Shown in pieces: positions 7,185 to 15,804 of a stretch of 19,873 nt of DNA (positions within the stretch are counted from its first letter, which is position 1; every line of letters begins with the position of its first letter). The position numbers and the translations under genes were made by a program. Source of the stretch: Lysobacteraceae bacterium (GTDB lineage: Bacteria; Pseudomonadota; Gammaproteobacteria; Xanthomonadales; Wenzhouxiangellaceae); the NCBI GenBank assembly GCA_020201235.1, contig JAIVHD010000224.1:1-19873 (forward strand), written 5' to 3'. The notes beneath the pieces are model-generated. The model saw nothing but the letters and a program-made list of their open reading frames with translations, searched no databases and was not told the DNA's origin.

Positions 7185-9209
7185 GTCCGACCTGCTGCCT
7201 TGCGTAAAGCGCTTCGGCCCGACAAGCGAGCGTTTGAGCTGGCCCAGCCATGGCTCGAAATTTCGCCATTGCTCAATTCCGGAACGGTAAATCGGTTGCC
7301 GCACCTGCTCGGAGCTGGCCGTTCTAACCGAGCGCCGGGTGCGATGAAACTCGACGCAGGCCGACTCAAACGGAAGCTCCAGGAAGTCGAGCATGCGCCG
7401 CACCTGGGGCTCGAGGTCATCGACGACCTGCTCGTAGTCAACGCGAATAACGCGCCCCGGATAAAGCGACTCCCAATGATCCATCAAATCAACATAACCG
7501 CGATAATAACGGCCGAGATCGTCAAGGTCATAGCTAAACTCCTGACCCTCGGCGAACAACTGCTTGAATCCGCTGAAACAGCAGGCCATCGCGGAACGCC
7601 GCGCATCGATGATGCGCGCGTTGGGCAAGACCGTGAGAATCAATCCGATGTGCCGAAAATTGTTCGGCATTTTGTCTGTAAACCGCGGTGCCTGCTGGCG
7701 ATGAACCCGGGTTTCGTCAAGATAGCGCCGGCCGAGCGCGGCCAGGTCGGCCGCATCCATCTCATCCAGCACTGCCGGGTAGCGAGGTTGCTGGTCGCGC
7801 TGCAGCCGGCCGTTCAGGCGATGCACCATGGCCAGGATATTGGGAAGCTCCAGAGTACCGTCGACCTGGCTGTGTGAGGCCAGGATCTGTTCGACCAGGG
7901 TCGAGCCGGCGCGCGGCAGGCCTACGATGAAGACCGGATCGCAATCGGGCGCACCAAGGCCCGACAGGTGCTCGACGCGCTCGGGCGTGAAAAACGCTTT
8001 CTGACGATCGAAATCGGCCTGCATCCGATCGGCGCTGTAACGAAGCTCCTGATGTTTAAGCCGGTTGCCACGCGCATAGAAGTCAAATGCCGATGCAAAT
8101 TCTGCACGATCCTCGAGCGCCTTGCCAAGCGCAAAACAGAGATGATATTGATCCACGCGGGTCAGATCGCCCGCCTCCAGTCGATCCTGCATTCGGGCGA
8201 TTTCGTCATCACCGAAACTGAAGGTCTTCATGTTCGCAAGCGACCACCAGGCATCACCCAGCCCCGGCCGTGCCCGGCAGGCTGCACGATAGGCAGCAAC
8301 CGCTCGGTCGTGCTCGCCGATGGTTTTTAGCGCATGTCCGCGAAGCATTTCCACGTTGGCCGGATTATCGACCCGGGAGCTCAGGTCGTCGAGCACCTGG
8401 AGGGCTTGCGTGTATTGGCCTACGGCCGAACACTGGTTGGCATAAGCCAATTCGGCGGCCGGATTGCCCGGAAGCCGGCGGCGCAGCGTTTCGGCCTCCT
8501 TGAAAGCCTGCTCGAACCGCTGGCGCTTGTGCAGAACCTTGACGTAGTCGATGCGCGCGCGGTCGAAATCAGGGTCGATTTCCAGCGCGCTTTCGAGTAA
8601 AAACTCGGCGTCGTCGTATATATGCAGAAGACTACCGATCGCAGCCAGCAGACGCATGGCTTCGAGATGATGGGGGTTGTTCTGAAGAAAATGCCGACAC
8701 AGTTTCTCGGCCTTGTAGAGCTGGCCTTCGTGCATCATGCTGGTTACCGAGACCAATTCGCGAGGAAGCTTCTGCAGACGCCGGAAATTTGCCTCGGCGA
8801 TCTCGGCTCGCTCTTTGGCACCGGCCGCACGCTGCGCTTCGGACAAGAAGCGCCAGCTTGCCATCAGGCCGGGATTAAGCGCCACGGCGCGCTCATAGGC
8901 TTCAATCGCCTTGTCTGGAAGGCCGGCGTCGCGGCGACAATGGCCCAGCTCCTGCCAGCCCCGGGCGTATTCGGGTGCTACTTTCCGTAATGATTCAAGC
9001 GCTTCGAAAGCGTCGTCGAATTGATGCTGCAAACGTCGCACCACCGCGAGCAGATAATAAACCTGCTGATGGTCGCAACCTCGAGAAACTAGCGCTTCAA
9101 GTTTTTCCGAGGCCGGTACGAGGCGCTGCTGCTTGAGCAGCGCCTCAATCTGTTTCAATTCACCGGGCTGTGCGGCCCGGTGTTCTTTTTCACGATGCTG
9201 ATTTGCCAT
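7182..9209 (-). CDS. TPR-repeat sulfotransferase
   Basis: The 675-aa protein joins an N-terminal tetratricopeptide solenoid (about residues 15-400; for example YARGWQELGHCRRDAGLPDK, AIEAYERAVALNP) to a PAPS-dependent sulfotransferase domain (about 422-640). The 5'-phosphosulfate loop is VFIVGLPRAGSTLVEQIL (426-443). ARIIDARRSAMACCFSGFKQLF (531-552) is the 3'-phosphate-binding helix with Arg and Ser546. SVRTASSEQVRQPIYRSGIE (627-646) is a C-terminal signature of this family. There is no signal peptide, so the enzyme should be cytoplasmic. The acceptor is unknown; the TPR part suggests a protein or peptide. Such genes often neighbour TonB receptors, as here (51-bp gap, same strand). Function beyond sulfuryl transfer is not known. 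Confidence 0.88.
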   Translation of the reverse strand: MANQHREKEHRAAQPGELKQIEALLKQQRLVPASEKLEALVSRGCDHQQVYYLLAVVRRLQHQFDDAFEALESLRKVAPEYARGWQELGHCRRDAGLPDKAIEAYERAVALNPGLMASWRFLSEAQRAAGAKERAEIAEANFRRLQKLPRELVSVTSMMHEGQLYKAEKLCRHFLQNNPHHLEAMRLLAAIGSLLHIYDDAEFLLESALEIDPDFDRARIDYVKVLHKRQRFEQAFKEAETLRRRLPGNPAAELAYANQCSAVGQYTQALQVLDDLSSRVDNPANVEMLRGHALKTIGEHDRAVAAYRAACRARPGLGDAWWSLANMKTFSFGDDEIARMQDRLEAGDLTRVDQYHLCFALGKALEDRAEFASAFDFYARGNRLKHQELRYSADRMQADFDRQKAFFTPERVEHLSGLGAPDCDPVFIVGLPRAGSTLVEQILASHSQVDGTLELPNILAMVHRLNGRLQRDQQPRYPAVLDEMDAADLAALGRRYLDETRVHRQQAPRFTDKMPNNFRHIGLILTVLPNARIIDARRSAMACCFSGFKQLFAEGQEFSYDLDDLGRYYRGYVDLMDHWESLYPGRVIRVDYEQVVDDLEPQVRRMLDFLELPFESACVEFHRTRRSVRTASSEQVRQPIYRSGIEQWRNFEPWLGQLKRSLVGPKRFTQGSRSD

Positions 9210-9260
9210 CGGAACAGTTTACCCCGGACCGGCCAATTTCGGGCCGGACCCCGGGGCATG

Positions 9261-11756
9261 CTAGTACGGCAGAAAGCGGTACGAGAACCGTATGCCGGCC
9301 GTCAGCGGTCGGTTGGTGGTGATTCGCGGAATGTCATCCTGGGTATTGAAAAACAATTCGGCGCGCTTGTCGGTAAAGTTCTCGACAAAGGCCTCAGCAT
9401 TCCAGCTTCCCCGGGAAACGCCGACCGATCCATTGAAGATCGAATACCCTGCCTGGCGTCGGCGCTCCTCGGCCACCAGCGAACTGAACGAGTTGCCGAC
9501 GAAATTTCCGCTGACCTGGACGTAACCAAAATCGGCCCAGTCGACATTGATCGAGCGTTCGTAGCGCGCGCGCAGGTGCCCCTGGAGTTCGGGAACCAAC
9601 GGCAACTGGCTTCCAATCGGTGCCAGTTCGATCACCTGCGCATCGACGCTGGTCAGTTCGGTATCGTTGTAAGAAACCGCGCCGGACAGCGTGAAGTTGG
9701 TCGTTGCCCGCCAGGTAAAGTCCGTCTCGATGCCGAAAATCTCGGAATCTGCGGAATTCTCGATAAACGTCAGGATCGAAACATTTTGTGGATCGAAGCG
9801 CGAAACCTGCATGTTGTCCCATTCAATGAAATAGGCACTGCCATTGAGGCGCAGCGAATTGCCGAACAGCAGGGTCTTCCAGCCAACCTCCCAGTTGACC
9901 ACATCATCGGTATCGAAGGTTGCACTGACGGTTGGAAAATTCGGGTTGGCCGACGGAATCCCGCCACCGCGGTTCCAGCCGCCAGGCCGGAAGCCTTCCG
10001 AGCGCGTGAAGTACAGCATGATGTTGTCAGCCGGTGTGTAGGCCACGTTGAATTTGGTGATGACATCATCCTGCTCAAGCGGATCGGGCCCGTGGCCGCC
10101 GGTAATATCGAAATCGCGCCCGCCCGGGCCGGCCTCTACCGAGTCGATCGAGCCCCGAAAGATCCCGCTGGCGAAGTTCGATGATCCCTCGAAATCTGAC
10201 TCAATGTTGTAAAAGCGCGCCCCGATGGTCGCGCTCAGCAGCTCGGGGATCAACTCGTAGCTGAACTCGCCAAACAGCGCGTATTGCTCTTCAGTCCGCG
10301 TGATATCGTTAAAAAACGCAATGCCCGCAGGCCGCGTTTCATCGTTGATGCTGACGGCCGTTGCGATCGGAGCATTCGGGGCAAAACCCAGATCCGGCGT
10401 CGCTAGATAAAAGAAATCGTCCTGTGTTTCAAGCTCATAATTATCGTAATAAACCCCGGAGACCAGACGCCAGCGGTTTTCAGCTGGGGTGGAAATGCGA
10501 AACTCCTGGGTATTGCGCTTGTGATCCTGGTCGCCTACGAAGCCCTTGGTCGGGTCCAGGCACTCGCGAGCATCGGTGATGAAACGCGGATCGATATCGT
10601 AGTTGACGATGTAATCGGGATTGTCATATGTACAGGTGTAGTATTCGATGAACGCACCGGAGGTATTGTAACCAGTGTAATCGACTGATTGCTCCACCTC
10701 GCGAGACAGGTAGGAGCCGGTGTAGACCAGATTGAGCATGCCGGTTCGGCCTTCAATGGTCCAGGACGTCTGGTTGAACTGGTCTCGCAGCGTATCGGGA
10801 AAAAAGCGCGTGACCTCGAGGTCTCCGACCTCTGGATCGAAGTCGAACACACCGTCGGCCCCGAGTTCCTGAAAGGTGTTCTGAACCAGCAGCGACCAGT
10901 CCGAGTTGAACTCATGATAGATACCGGCGCGAAGACCCTTGTAGAAACTATCATTGAAATTGTCTTCAACCAACGGGTTGTTATCCGTGGTCTCGAAGGT
11001 CGCATTGTCGGGCAGACTGACATTGGCATCCGGATTGATTTCCGGATCGAGCGTGAACTCGCCGCGGACATTGTCGATGTAGCCGCCATAGTTGACATTG
11101 TAAAACGTCAGCCTGGCCGCAGTATCGCTGCCCAGCGGAATGTTCAGAAAGCCCTCACCGGAACTGTTGAATTCGCCGTCCTTGGTAAACGAACCCATCC
11201 CGGAAAAGCCGGCATCGAATTCATTCAGGCGCGGCTTGTTGGTGATGTATCGGATCGTACCGGCCTGCGAGCTGGCGCCAAATAGTGTTCCCTGAGGCCC
11301 CGGCAGAACCTCAATACGTTCGAGATCGGTGGCGTAAACATCCAGGTTTCTACCCGGTGCTGTGACCGGTTGCTCATCAAGATACAGCGCGACATTGGGC
11401 TGGGTGCCCTGCGCGCCCGACAGCAAAACGGAAATCGGCTGGACTGCCATTCCACGGATAAAGATCGTTTGCTGTCCGGGCCCACGGCTTGCGGCATTCA
11501 GGCTGGGCACATTGTTACGCAAGTCATCGAAATTACCGATGTTCATCTCGATCAGGGCTTTTTGATCGATCGCCTGGACTGTAACCGGTGCCGATTGTAA
11601 ATCGATTTCTTCGGTCTTGGTCGCAGTTACAACGATGGTTTCGATTTCCTTGCTGTCGGAATCTCGCTCTTGCGACTGCTGCTGGCCATGCAGCGAGCCG
11701 GCCGTGGCTGCCAGACTCCAGAAAATCGCCTGGGATAATGCGTTCTTTCTCGTCAT
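9261..11756 (-). CDS. TonB-dependent outer-membrane receptor
   Basis: This 22-strand barrel receptor imports a scarce substrate (siderophore, cobalamin, glycan or other) using TonB energy. The protein is 831 aa from ATG 11756, chosen because GAGGGAAG lies just upstream and a signal peptide follows (1-24, AIFWSLAATAGSLHG). The TonB box is about 39-48 (ETIVVTATKT). The plug domain has APVTVQAIDQKAL, FIRGMAVQPIS, LYLDEQPV and ERIEVLPGPQGTLFGASSQAGTI. The barrel ends FSYRFLPY with a terminal aromatic, the usual BAM signal. Long loops rich in Asp/Asn lie about 205-275. The substrate cannot be named; sequence style resembles the large CirA/Fiu-like sphingomonad and xanthomonad receptors. The sulfotransferase gene follows after 51 bp. 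An upstream in-frame extension of 70 residues has no receptor features and is rejected. Confidence 0.93.
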   Translation of the reverse strand: MTRKNALSQAIFWSLAATAGSLHGQQQSQERDSDSKEIETIVVTATKTEEIDLQSAPVTVQAIDQKALIEMNIGNFDDLRNNVPSLNAASRGPGQQTIFIRGMAVQPISVLLSGAQGTQPNVALYLDEQPVTAPGRNLDVYATDLERIEVLPGPQGTLFGASSQAGTIRYITNKPRLNEFDAGFSGMGSFTKDGEFNSSGEGFLNIPLGSDTAARLTFYNVNYGGYIDNVRGEFTLDPEINPDANVSLPDNATFETTDNNPLVEDNFNDSFYKGLRAGIYHEFNSDWSLLVQNTFQELGADGVFDFDPEVGDLEVTRFFPDTLRDQFNQTSWTIEGRTGMLNLVYTGSYLSREVEQSVDYTGYNTSGAFIEYYTCTYDNPDYIVNYDIDPRFITDARECLDPTKGFVGDQDHKRNTQEFRISTPAENRWRLVSGVYYDNYELETQDDFFYLATPDLGFAPNAPIATAVSINDETRPAGIAFFNDITRTEEQYALFGEFSYELIPELLSATIGARFYNIESDFEGSSNFASGIFRGSIDSVEAGPGGRDFDITGGHGPDPLEQDDVITKFNVAYTPADNIMLYFTRSEGFRPGGWNRGGGIPSANPNFPTVSATFDTDDVVNWEVGWKTLLFGNSLRLNGSAYFIEWDNMQVSRFDPQNVSILTFIENSADSEIFGIETDFTWRATTNFTLSGAVSYNDTELTSVDAQVIELAPIGSQLPLVPELQGHLRARYERSINVDWADFGYVQVSGNFVGNSFSSLVAEERRRQAGYSIFNGSVGVSRGSWNAEAFVENFTDKRAELFFNTQDDIPRITTNRPLTAGIRFSYRFLPY

Positions 11757-11857
11757 GGTTGGTCTTCCCTCGTTATCGTAAACGTGATCGACGATTCCAA
11801 TGCAAAGTACATTCCGGCAACGCAGCCGGGCGATCCAGAACGACCAGACAAGACGCG

Positions 11858-11881
11858 GCATTGCCAAAGCAATGGCAATGC
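11858..11881. promoter_or_regulatory. 9-bp hairpin in the TonB receptor leader
   Basis: GCATTGCCA and TGGCAATGC are perfectly complementary with a 6-nt loop (AAGCAA), about 100 nt before the receptor start. With no T-run on either side it is more likely an operator or mRNA structure than a terminator. Confidence 0.35.
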
Positions 11882-12244
11882 GAGTAAGGCAAATGAATGC
11901 CCTCATGCAAAGTGGGCTACCAGAATCAGTGGCCGACAACGATCGCTGCGGGCCACACGATGACATTCCCGGCGACTCCCGTTGGCGCGCTTTGATGCGA
12001 CGCCGCTGGGTAGCAATGCGAATGAATCGTTAACGGAAGGCGACTATCAAAATTCTTTTAAAGCACTTCCACGTGCCGAGGCACGATTGATAAACAACTG
12101 ACTACAGAGGGCGTTATTATTCGAAACCTGACCCAAACTTGCAGACAATCGTGACGAGTCCCCATGCATCACGTGCTCTGGTCGTTCAGTGGTGCACGCA
12201 AACTGCCGCGCAACCGGATTTTGGACAATAATCGTGCCTTTGCG

Positions 12245-12303
12245 TTGAAGCGAACCATCATCTTAACATAATCTGAATGTTTTTATGTCACCGGCGCGCC
12301 GGT
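12245..12303 (+). promoter_or_regulatory. Candidate thrB promoter and palindrome
   Basis: TTGAAG (12245-12250), a 16-bp spacer and CATAAT (12267-12272) form a fair sigma-70 promoter about 72 nt before the thrB ATG. Just downstream, ACCGGCGCGCCGGT (12290-12303) is a perfect 14-bp palindrome in the predicted 5' leader; it could bind a regulator or fold in the mRNA. Confidence 0.35.
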
Positions 12304-12343
12304 CAATGCCCATCAACCATATCAACCATTAGCCGAGCTTGTA

Positions 12344-13291
12344 ATGTCCTTAATCGATTCACCTATTTCGCAAGTTACCGCCTTTGCGCCGGCCAGCGTC
12401 GGCAACGTCGCGGTCGGCTTCGATCTGCTCGGCCATGCCTTGTGCGGACCCGGCGATCGAGTGCTGCTCCGAAAAAGTGCGCAAGCCGGTATAACGATCC
12501 GACGGATACATGGTTGCGTCGAGGCATTGCCCCGCGAGCCGAAGAGCAATACCGCATCGTGCGCCGTGCAGGCGCTGTGCGATGCGCTGGGAATCAAGCC
12601 TTCGATCGAAATCGAGATCGAAAAAGGCATCCCGCTTTCTTCCGGGCTCGGCGGCTCGGCCGCCTCGGCGGTCGCCGCAGTCGTCGCTGCAAATCGATTG
12701 CTGGGTGCCAACCTCGGGCCGCAGCAGCTCTATCCCTTTGCGCTCGCCGGCGAAGCTGTTGCCAGCGGCGCTGCGCATGGCGACAACGTCGGTGCCCAGC
12801 TGCTCGGCGGGCTGGTTTTGGCCACCCCCGATCGCCTGGTCTCGATCCCTGTACCGGACGGGTTGACGGCGGTCGTGGTCCATCCCGACTACCGGGTCGC
12901 GACACGCGACGCGCGCAAGGTGCTGACCGCGCCCTTTTTGCTCGAAACCGTGGTTCGACAGTCGACCAACCTGGCGATGGTCTTGAGCGGCTGCTTCCAG
13001 AGCCGCTTGGAACTGATCGCCGAAGGCCTGGTCGACGTGATGGTCGAGCCGCGCCGCGCGTCTCTGATCCCCGGATTCGACGGCGTGCGTCAGGCGGCAC
13101 TCGATCACGGCGCGCTCGGCGCTTCGATCTCGGGTGCCGGACCATCGGTGTTCGGCTGGTTCCGCGACTCGACCGGGGCGGCCGATGCGGGTGCTGCAAT
13201 GGTTGCAGCCTTCGCACGCGCCAGGCTGTCTGCACAGGCCTATCTTTCGCCGGTCCAGTCCGCCGGTGCCCGAGTTGAGGAATCCCGCTGA
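12344..13291 (+). CDS. thrB: Homoserine kinase
   Basis: This GHMP kinase phosphorylates L-homoserine with ATP to O-phosphohomoserine, the substrate of ThrC. The protein is 315 aa, as usual. It opens with VTAFAPASVGNVAVGFDLLG (11-30), typical of ThrB. The phosphate-binding loop is KGIPLSSGLGGSAASAVAA (94-112). HGDNVGAQLLGG and the C-terminal ALGASISGAGPSVFGWF (GHMP motif 3) are present, so all family motifs are intact. Only a weak GAG ribosome-binding site precedes the ATG. It leads a tight operon: its TGA ends one base before the thrC ATG. The aspartokinase/homoserine dehydrogenase gene (thrA), often first in such operons, is absent from the window. Confidence 0.96.
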   Translation: MSLIDSPISQVTAFAPASVGNVAVGFDLLGHALCGPGDRVLLRKSAQAGITIRRIHGCVEALPREPKSNTASCAVQALCDALGIKPSIEIEIEKGIPLSSGLGGSAASAVAAVVAANRLLGANLGPQQLYPFALAGEAVASGAAHGDNVGAQLLGGLVLATPDRLVSIPVPDGLTAVVVHPDYRVATRDARKVLTAPFLLETVVRQSTNLAMVLSGCFQSRLELIAEGLVDVMVEPRRASLIPGFDGVRQAALDHGALGASISGAGPSVFGWFRDSTGAADAGAAMVAAFARARLSAQAYLSPVQSAGARVEESR

Positions 13292-13292
13292 C

Positions 13293-14591
13293 ATGTTGTA
13301 CTCAAGCACCCGGAACCCCGATCTGCGCGTAACGCCGGAGCAGGCGCTGCAGGCCGGACTCGCGCCGGACGGTGGTTTGTTTGTGCCCAACCGCCTGCCG
13401 GCTTTCGATTTTCGCGCCATATCGCCCGAGGTCAGCCTGCCCGAATGCGCCAGCCAGGTTCTCGCCCCCTTTTTTGCCGGATCTTCGCTGGCCGAACACC
13501 TCGAGGCCATTTGTCGAAGAGCATTGGACCTGCCGCTGCCGATCACCGCGATGCCCGAACACGGCGCGGCCTTTATGCTCGAATTGTTCCACGGCCCAAC
13601 GGCCGCCTTCAAGGATTTTGCCGCGCGTTTCCTCGCCGCCTGCCTGGCCGCTCTTCAAGGCCGCGAGCGGCGTCCGCAGACGGTACTGGTGGCGACCTCG
13701 GGTGATACCGGCGCTGCGGTCGCCGCAGCCTTTCATGATTTGCCGGGTTTTCGGGTCGTGATTCTTTATCCGGACGGCCGGGTTTCGGCCAGGCAAGCCC
13801 ATCAGCTCGGCGCTTTTGGCGGCAACGTCGAGGCGCTTCGGGTACAGGGCAGTTTCGACGACTGCCAGCGGCTCGCGAAGCTGGCGCTCAACGATCCGGG
13901 GCTTGTCGAACGTCACGGCCTGACCACCGCCAACAGCATTTCAATCGGCCGATTATTGCCGCAGATCAGCTACTATGCGTTGGCCTCGACGCGACTGGCC
14001 GATCGCGCCGATACCGACGCCGCGCTGTTGGACGTGATCGTGCCGACCGGCAACCTTGGCAACGCGCTGGCGTGCATTCTGGCGCGCGAAATGGGTTTTC
14101 CCATCGGCCAGGTTCATCTCGCCACCAACGCGAACCGGACATTGCACGATTATTTCGCGGGAGCCCGTTATCAGGGCCGTGATGGCCTGCGCACGCTTGC
14201 CAACGCGATGGACGTTGGCGATCCCAGCAATTTCGAGCGACTGGCCTGGCTGTATCGCGATCAGGACCCGAGAGATGCTGGAATCCATGCCGAAAGCGTC
14301 GATGACGAAACCATCCGCGCCCGCATCCGCAAGGAATTCGATCAATCCCGCCGCATGATCTGCCCGCACACGGCCTGTGCCATGGAAGTGCTGGATGGGC
14401 TTCGCAAGAACGGTCATGACGGCCCTCTGCTGGTCGCCGCCACTGCTCACCCGGCCAAGTTCGAAGGCGTTATCGAGCCGATTCTTGGCCAGCCGGTCCC
14501 GCTCCCCCCGGGCCTCGAGGAACTGCTCGCCAGACCGGCCACGGCGACCCCGCTGGCGGTCGATTTCGAAGCACTTCGGCAAGCCTTATGA
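13293..14591 (+). CDS. thrC: Threonine synthase
   Basis: This PLP enzyme converts O-phospho-L-homoserine to L-threonine. Starting at ATG 13293 it is 432 aa, close to E. coli ThrC (428). The longer in-frame extension upstream lies in thrB and is rejected; GAGG sits before the chosen ATG. MLYSSTRNPDLRVTPEQAL is the usual ThrC start with the YxSTR pattern. HGPTAAFKDFAARFL carries PLP-lysine Lys107, at the same number as in E. coli. VATSGDTGAAV (phosphate cup), TANSISIGRLLPQISYY, VPTGNLGNALA and NAMDVGDPSNFERL are all conserved. The stop overlaps the next gene as ATGA, pointing to translational coupling with the HAD phosphatase. Confidence 0.97.
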   Translation: MLYSSTRNPDLRVTPEQALQAGLAPDGGLFVPNRLPAFDFRAISPEVSLPECASQVLAPFFAGSSLAEHLEAICRRALDLPLPITAMPEHGAAFMLELFHGPTAAFKDFAARFLAACLAALQGRERRPQTVLVATSGDTGAAVAAAFHDLPGFRVVILYPDGRVSARQAHQLGAFGGNVEALRVQGSFDDCQRLAKLALNDPGLVERHGLTTANSISIGRLLPQISYYALASTRLADRADTDAALLDVIVPTGNLGNALACILAREMGFPIGQVHLATNANRTLHDYFAGARYQGRDGLRTLANAMDVGDPSNFERLAWLYRDQDPRDAGIHAESVDDETIRARIRKEFDQSRRMICPHTACAMEVLDGLRKNGHDGPLLVAATAHPAKFEGVIEPILGQPVPLPPGLEELLARPATATPLAVDFEALRQAL

Positions 14592-15283
14592 GCACCCCTA
14601 AGGCCATTCGGGCGACGGATAAATACCGCTTCGACGCCGCCATTTTCGACATGGACGGGCTGCTGATCGATTCCGAACCCCTGTGGCAGGATGCCGAAAT
14701 CGCGGTCTACTCACCCTACGACGTGGCAGTCACTCGCGATTTATGCCGGGCCACGGCCGGCCAGCGCATCGACGAAGTGTTGGCGCTGTGGCACCAGCGC
14801 TTCGAATGGAGCGGCCCGTCGGTCGACGAAATGGCGGCCAGGGTGGTCAAGGACGTCACGCGCCGAATCCTGGAACACGGCGTTGCCCTGCCCGGCGTGC
14901 ACGAAACCCTGCATTCGCTTCGACGCATCGGACTCCGGATCGCGATCGCCTCCTCGTCGCCACCGGGTCTGATTGCTGCTGTGGTCGAAAAACTCGAGTT
15001 GGCCGATCTGCTCGATCTGAGCCACTCGGGCATCCACGAAGCGCGCAGCAAACCGGACCCGGCTGTGTTCCTGTCGACCGCCCGTAAACTCGGCATTCAG
15101 CCGCATCGGTGCCTGGTGTTCGAGGATGCGCCAGCCGGTATCGCCGCGGCCCGGGCTGCCGGAATGACGGTCATCGCCGTGCCGTCGGTGTTCGAAGCCG
15201 ACGATCCCGGCATCAAAATGGCCGACCGCGTGCTGCAAAGCCTGCTCGAATTCCAGCCGCAGTGGTGTCGATCGACAGATTGA
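14588..15283 (+). CDS. hxpB: HAD-family phosphatase, YniC/HxpB-like
   Basis: The 231-aa protein is a haloacid-dehalogenase-type sugar/hexitol phosphatase. Motif I is AIFDMDGLLIDSEPLWQDAE, with nucleophile Asp21 and acid Asp23; motif II is the Ser of IASSSPPG; motif III is SKPDP; motif IV is FEDAPAGIAAARAAG. The helical cap sits between motifs I and II. The opening and the LPGV segment closely resemble E. coli YniC (HxpB), which dephosphorylates 2-deoxyglucose 6-phosphate and hexitol phosphates in vitro. The natural substrate here is unknown. ATGA overlap with thrC suggests co-regulation with threonine synthesis, so a role in housecleaning a phosphorylated side product is possible but unproven. 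Confidence 0.85.
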   Translation: MSTPKAIRATDKYRFDAAIFDMDGLLIDSEPLWQDAEIAVYSPYDVAVTRDLCRATAGQRIDEVLALWHQRFEWSGPSVDEMAARVVKDVTRRILEHGVALPGVHETLHSLRRIGLRIAIASSSPPGLIAAVVEKLELADLLDLSHSGIHEARSKPDPAVFLSTARKLGIQPHRCLVFEDAPAGIAAARAAGMTVIAVPSVFEADDPGIKMADRVLQSLLEFQPQWCRSTD

Positions 15284-15291
15284 TACAGCTT

Positions 15292-15324
15292 GTTGCGGCA
15301 ACCCGCAGCCGCCAGCGTTCTTTT
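15292..15324. terminator. Possible weak bidirectional terminator between hxpB and crtZ
   Basis: The 40-bp convergent gap holds a small stem, TGCGG (15294-15298) with CCGCA (15303-15307) and a 4-nt loop, extendable by a G-T and a G-C pair, followed after a short gap by TTCTTTT. The stem is short and the T-run is not adjacent, so the call is weak. Confidence 0.25.
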
Positions 15325-15788
15325 CAGCCCTTGCGATTTTGCAATTCCTGGAACTGCCGCTTGAGTTCCGGCAACGGTCTTGCATACAGGAACCCGAACG
15401 ACAAAGCACCATCCTTTTCGTGCACCGCATGATGCATCTTGTGGGCCTGGATAAGACGCTTTAGGTATCCGCTTTGCGGATGCCATCTCAGCGGCCAGCG
15501 TCGGTGGACCAGACCATCGTGGAAGATAAAGTAACAAAAGCCGTAACCGGCCATGCCCCAGCCGATCCACCAGGTTGGTCCGAGTTCATCGGCGCCGAAT
15601 GCGATCAACGACATCGAAATGGCCGTACCAACCAGCGCGAACAGGTCGTTTTTCTCAAACAGGCCAGTGCGCGGTTGGTGGTGTGACTTGTGCCAGCTCC
15701 AGCCCCAGCCGTGCATGATGTAACGATGCGTGACCCAGGCCACGCCTTCCATTGCCACCAGTGTGCCCAAAAACAGCAGTGCATTCAT
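15324..15788 (-). CDS. crtZ: Beta-carotene hydroxylase
   Basis: This non-heme di-iron membrane enzyme hydroxylates the beta-ionone rings of beta-carotene to give zeaxanthin. The protein is 154 aa from ATG 15788, chosen because AGGA lies 8 nt upstream; ATG 15797 is an alternative. The four His clusters are complete: HRYIMH (21-26), HKSHH (33-37), HDGLVH (90-95) and HKMHH (116-120). Hydrophobic stretches at 2-19, 49-65 and 72-89 fit an integral inner-membrane protein. Length and spacing match bacterial CrtZ (about 160-175 aa). It is the last gene of the minus-strand crt operon, 16 bp after the ABC permease stop, and it converges with hxpB. Confidence 0.94.
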   Translation of the reverse strand: MNALLFLGTLVAMEGVAWVTHRYIMHGWGWSWHKSHHQPRTGLFEKNDLFALVGTAISMSLIAFGADELGPTWWIGWGMAGYGFCYFIFHDGLVHRRWPLRWHPQSGYLKRLIQAHKMHHAVHEKDGALSFGFLYARPLPELKRQFQELQNRKG

Positions 15789-15804
15789 GAAAATCATCCT
15801 GTCG

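Larger units (their letters stand above)
11757..12343. other. 587-bp divergent spacer between the TonB receptor and thrB
   Basis: No convincing gene is seen. The left half holds the receptor leader with a hairpin at 11858-11881. Around 12045-12130 the DNA turns AT-rich. It contains the palindrome CGTGCCGAGGCACG at 12072-12085, a likely regulator site or small hairpin. The right end holds a candidate thrB promoter and a 14-bp palindrome. I looked for a Thr/Ile-rich leader peptide typical of thr attenuation and did not find one. Confidence 0.5.

Noticed and set aside
11757..11966. 70-residue N-terminal extension of the TonB receptor
   Set aside because: It has no signal peptide logic and precedes a good ribosome-binding site and signal peptide starting at 11756.
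247..12125. Identical 14-mer CGTTATTATTCGAA at 247-260 and 12112-12125, both upstream of minus-strand genes
   Set aside because: About one 14-base match is expected by chance in a window this size, and the distances to the two start codons differ greatly (about 12 versus 356 nt).
12277..13278. 333-codon plus-strand frame overlapping thrB in another phase
   Set aside because: Arg-rich, low-complexity translation with no motifs; the thrB frame is clearly the real one.
12359..13612. 417-codon open frame antisense to thrB/thrC
   Set aside because: It is a shadow frame caused by high GC and codon bias. The sense strand encodes complete ThrB and ThrC with all motifs, and the antisense product has no recognisable domain.
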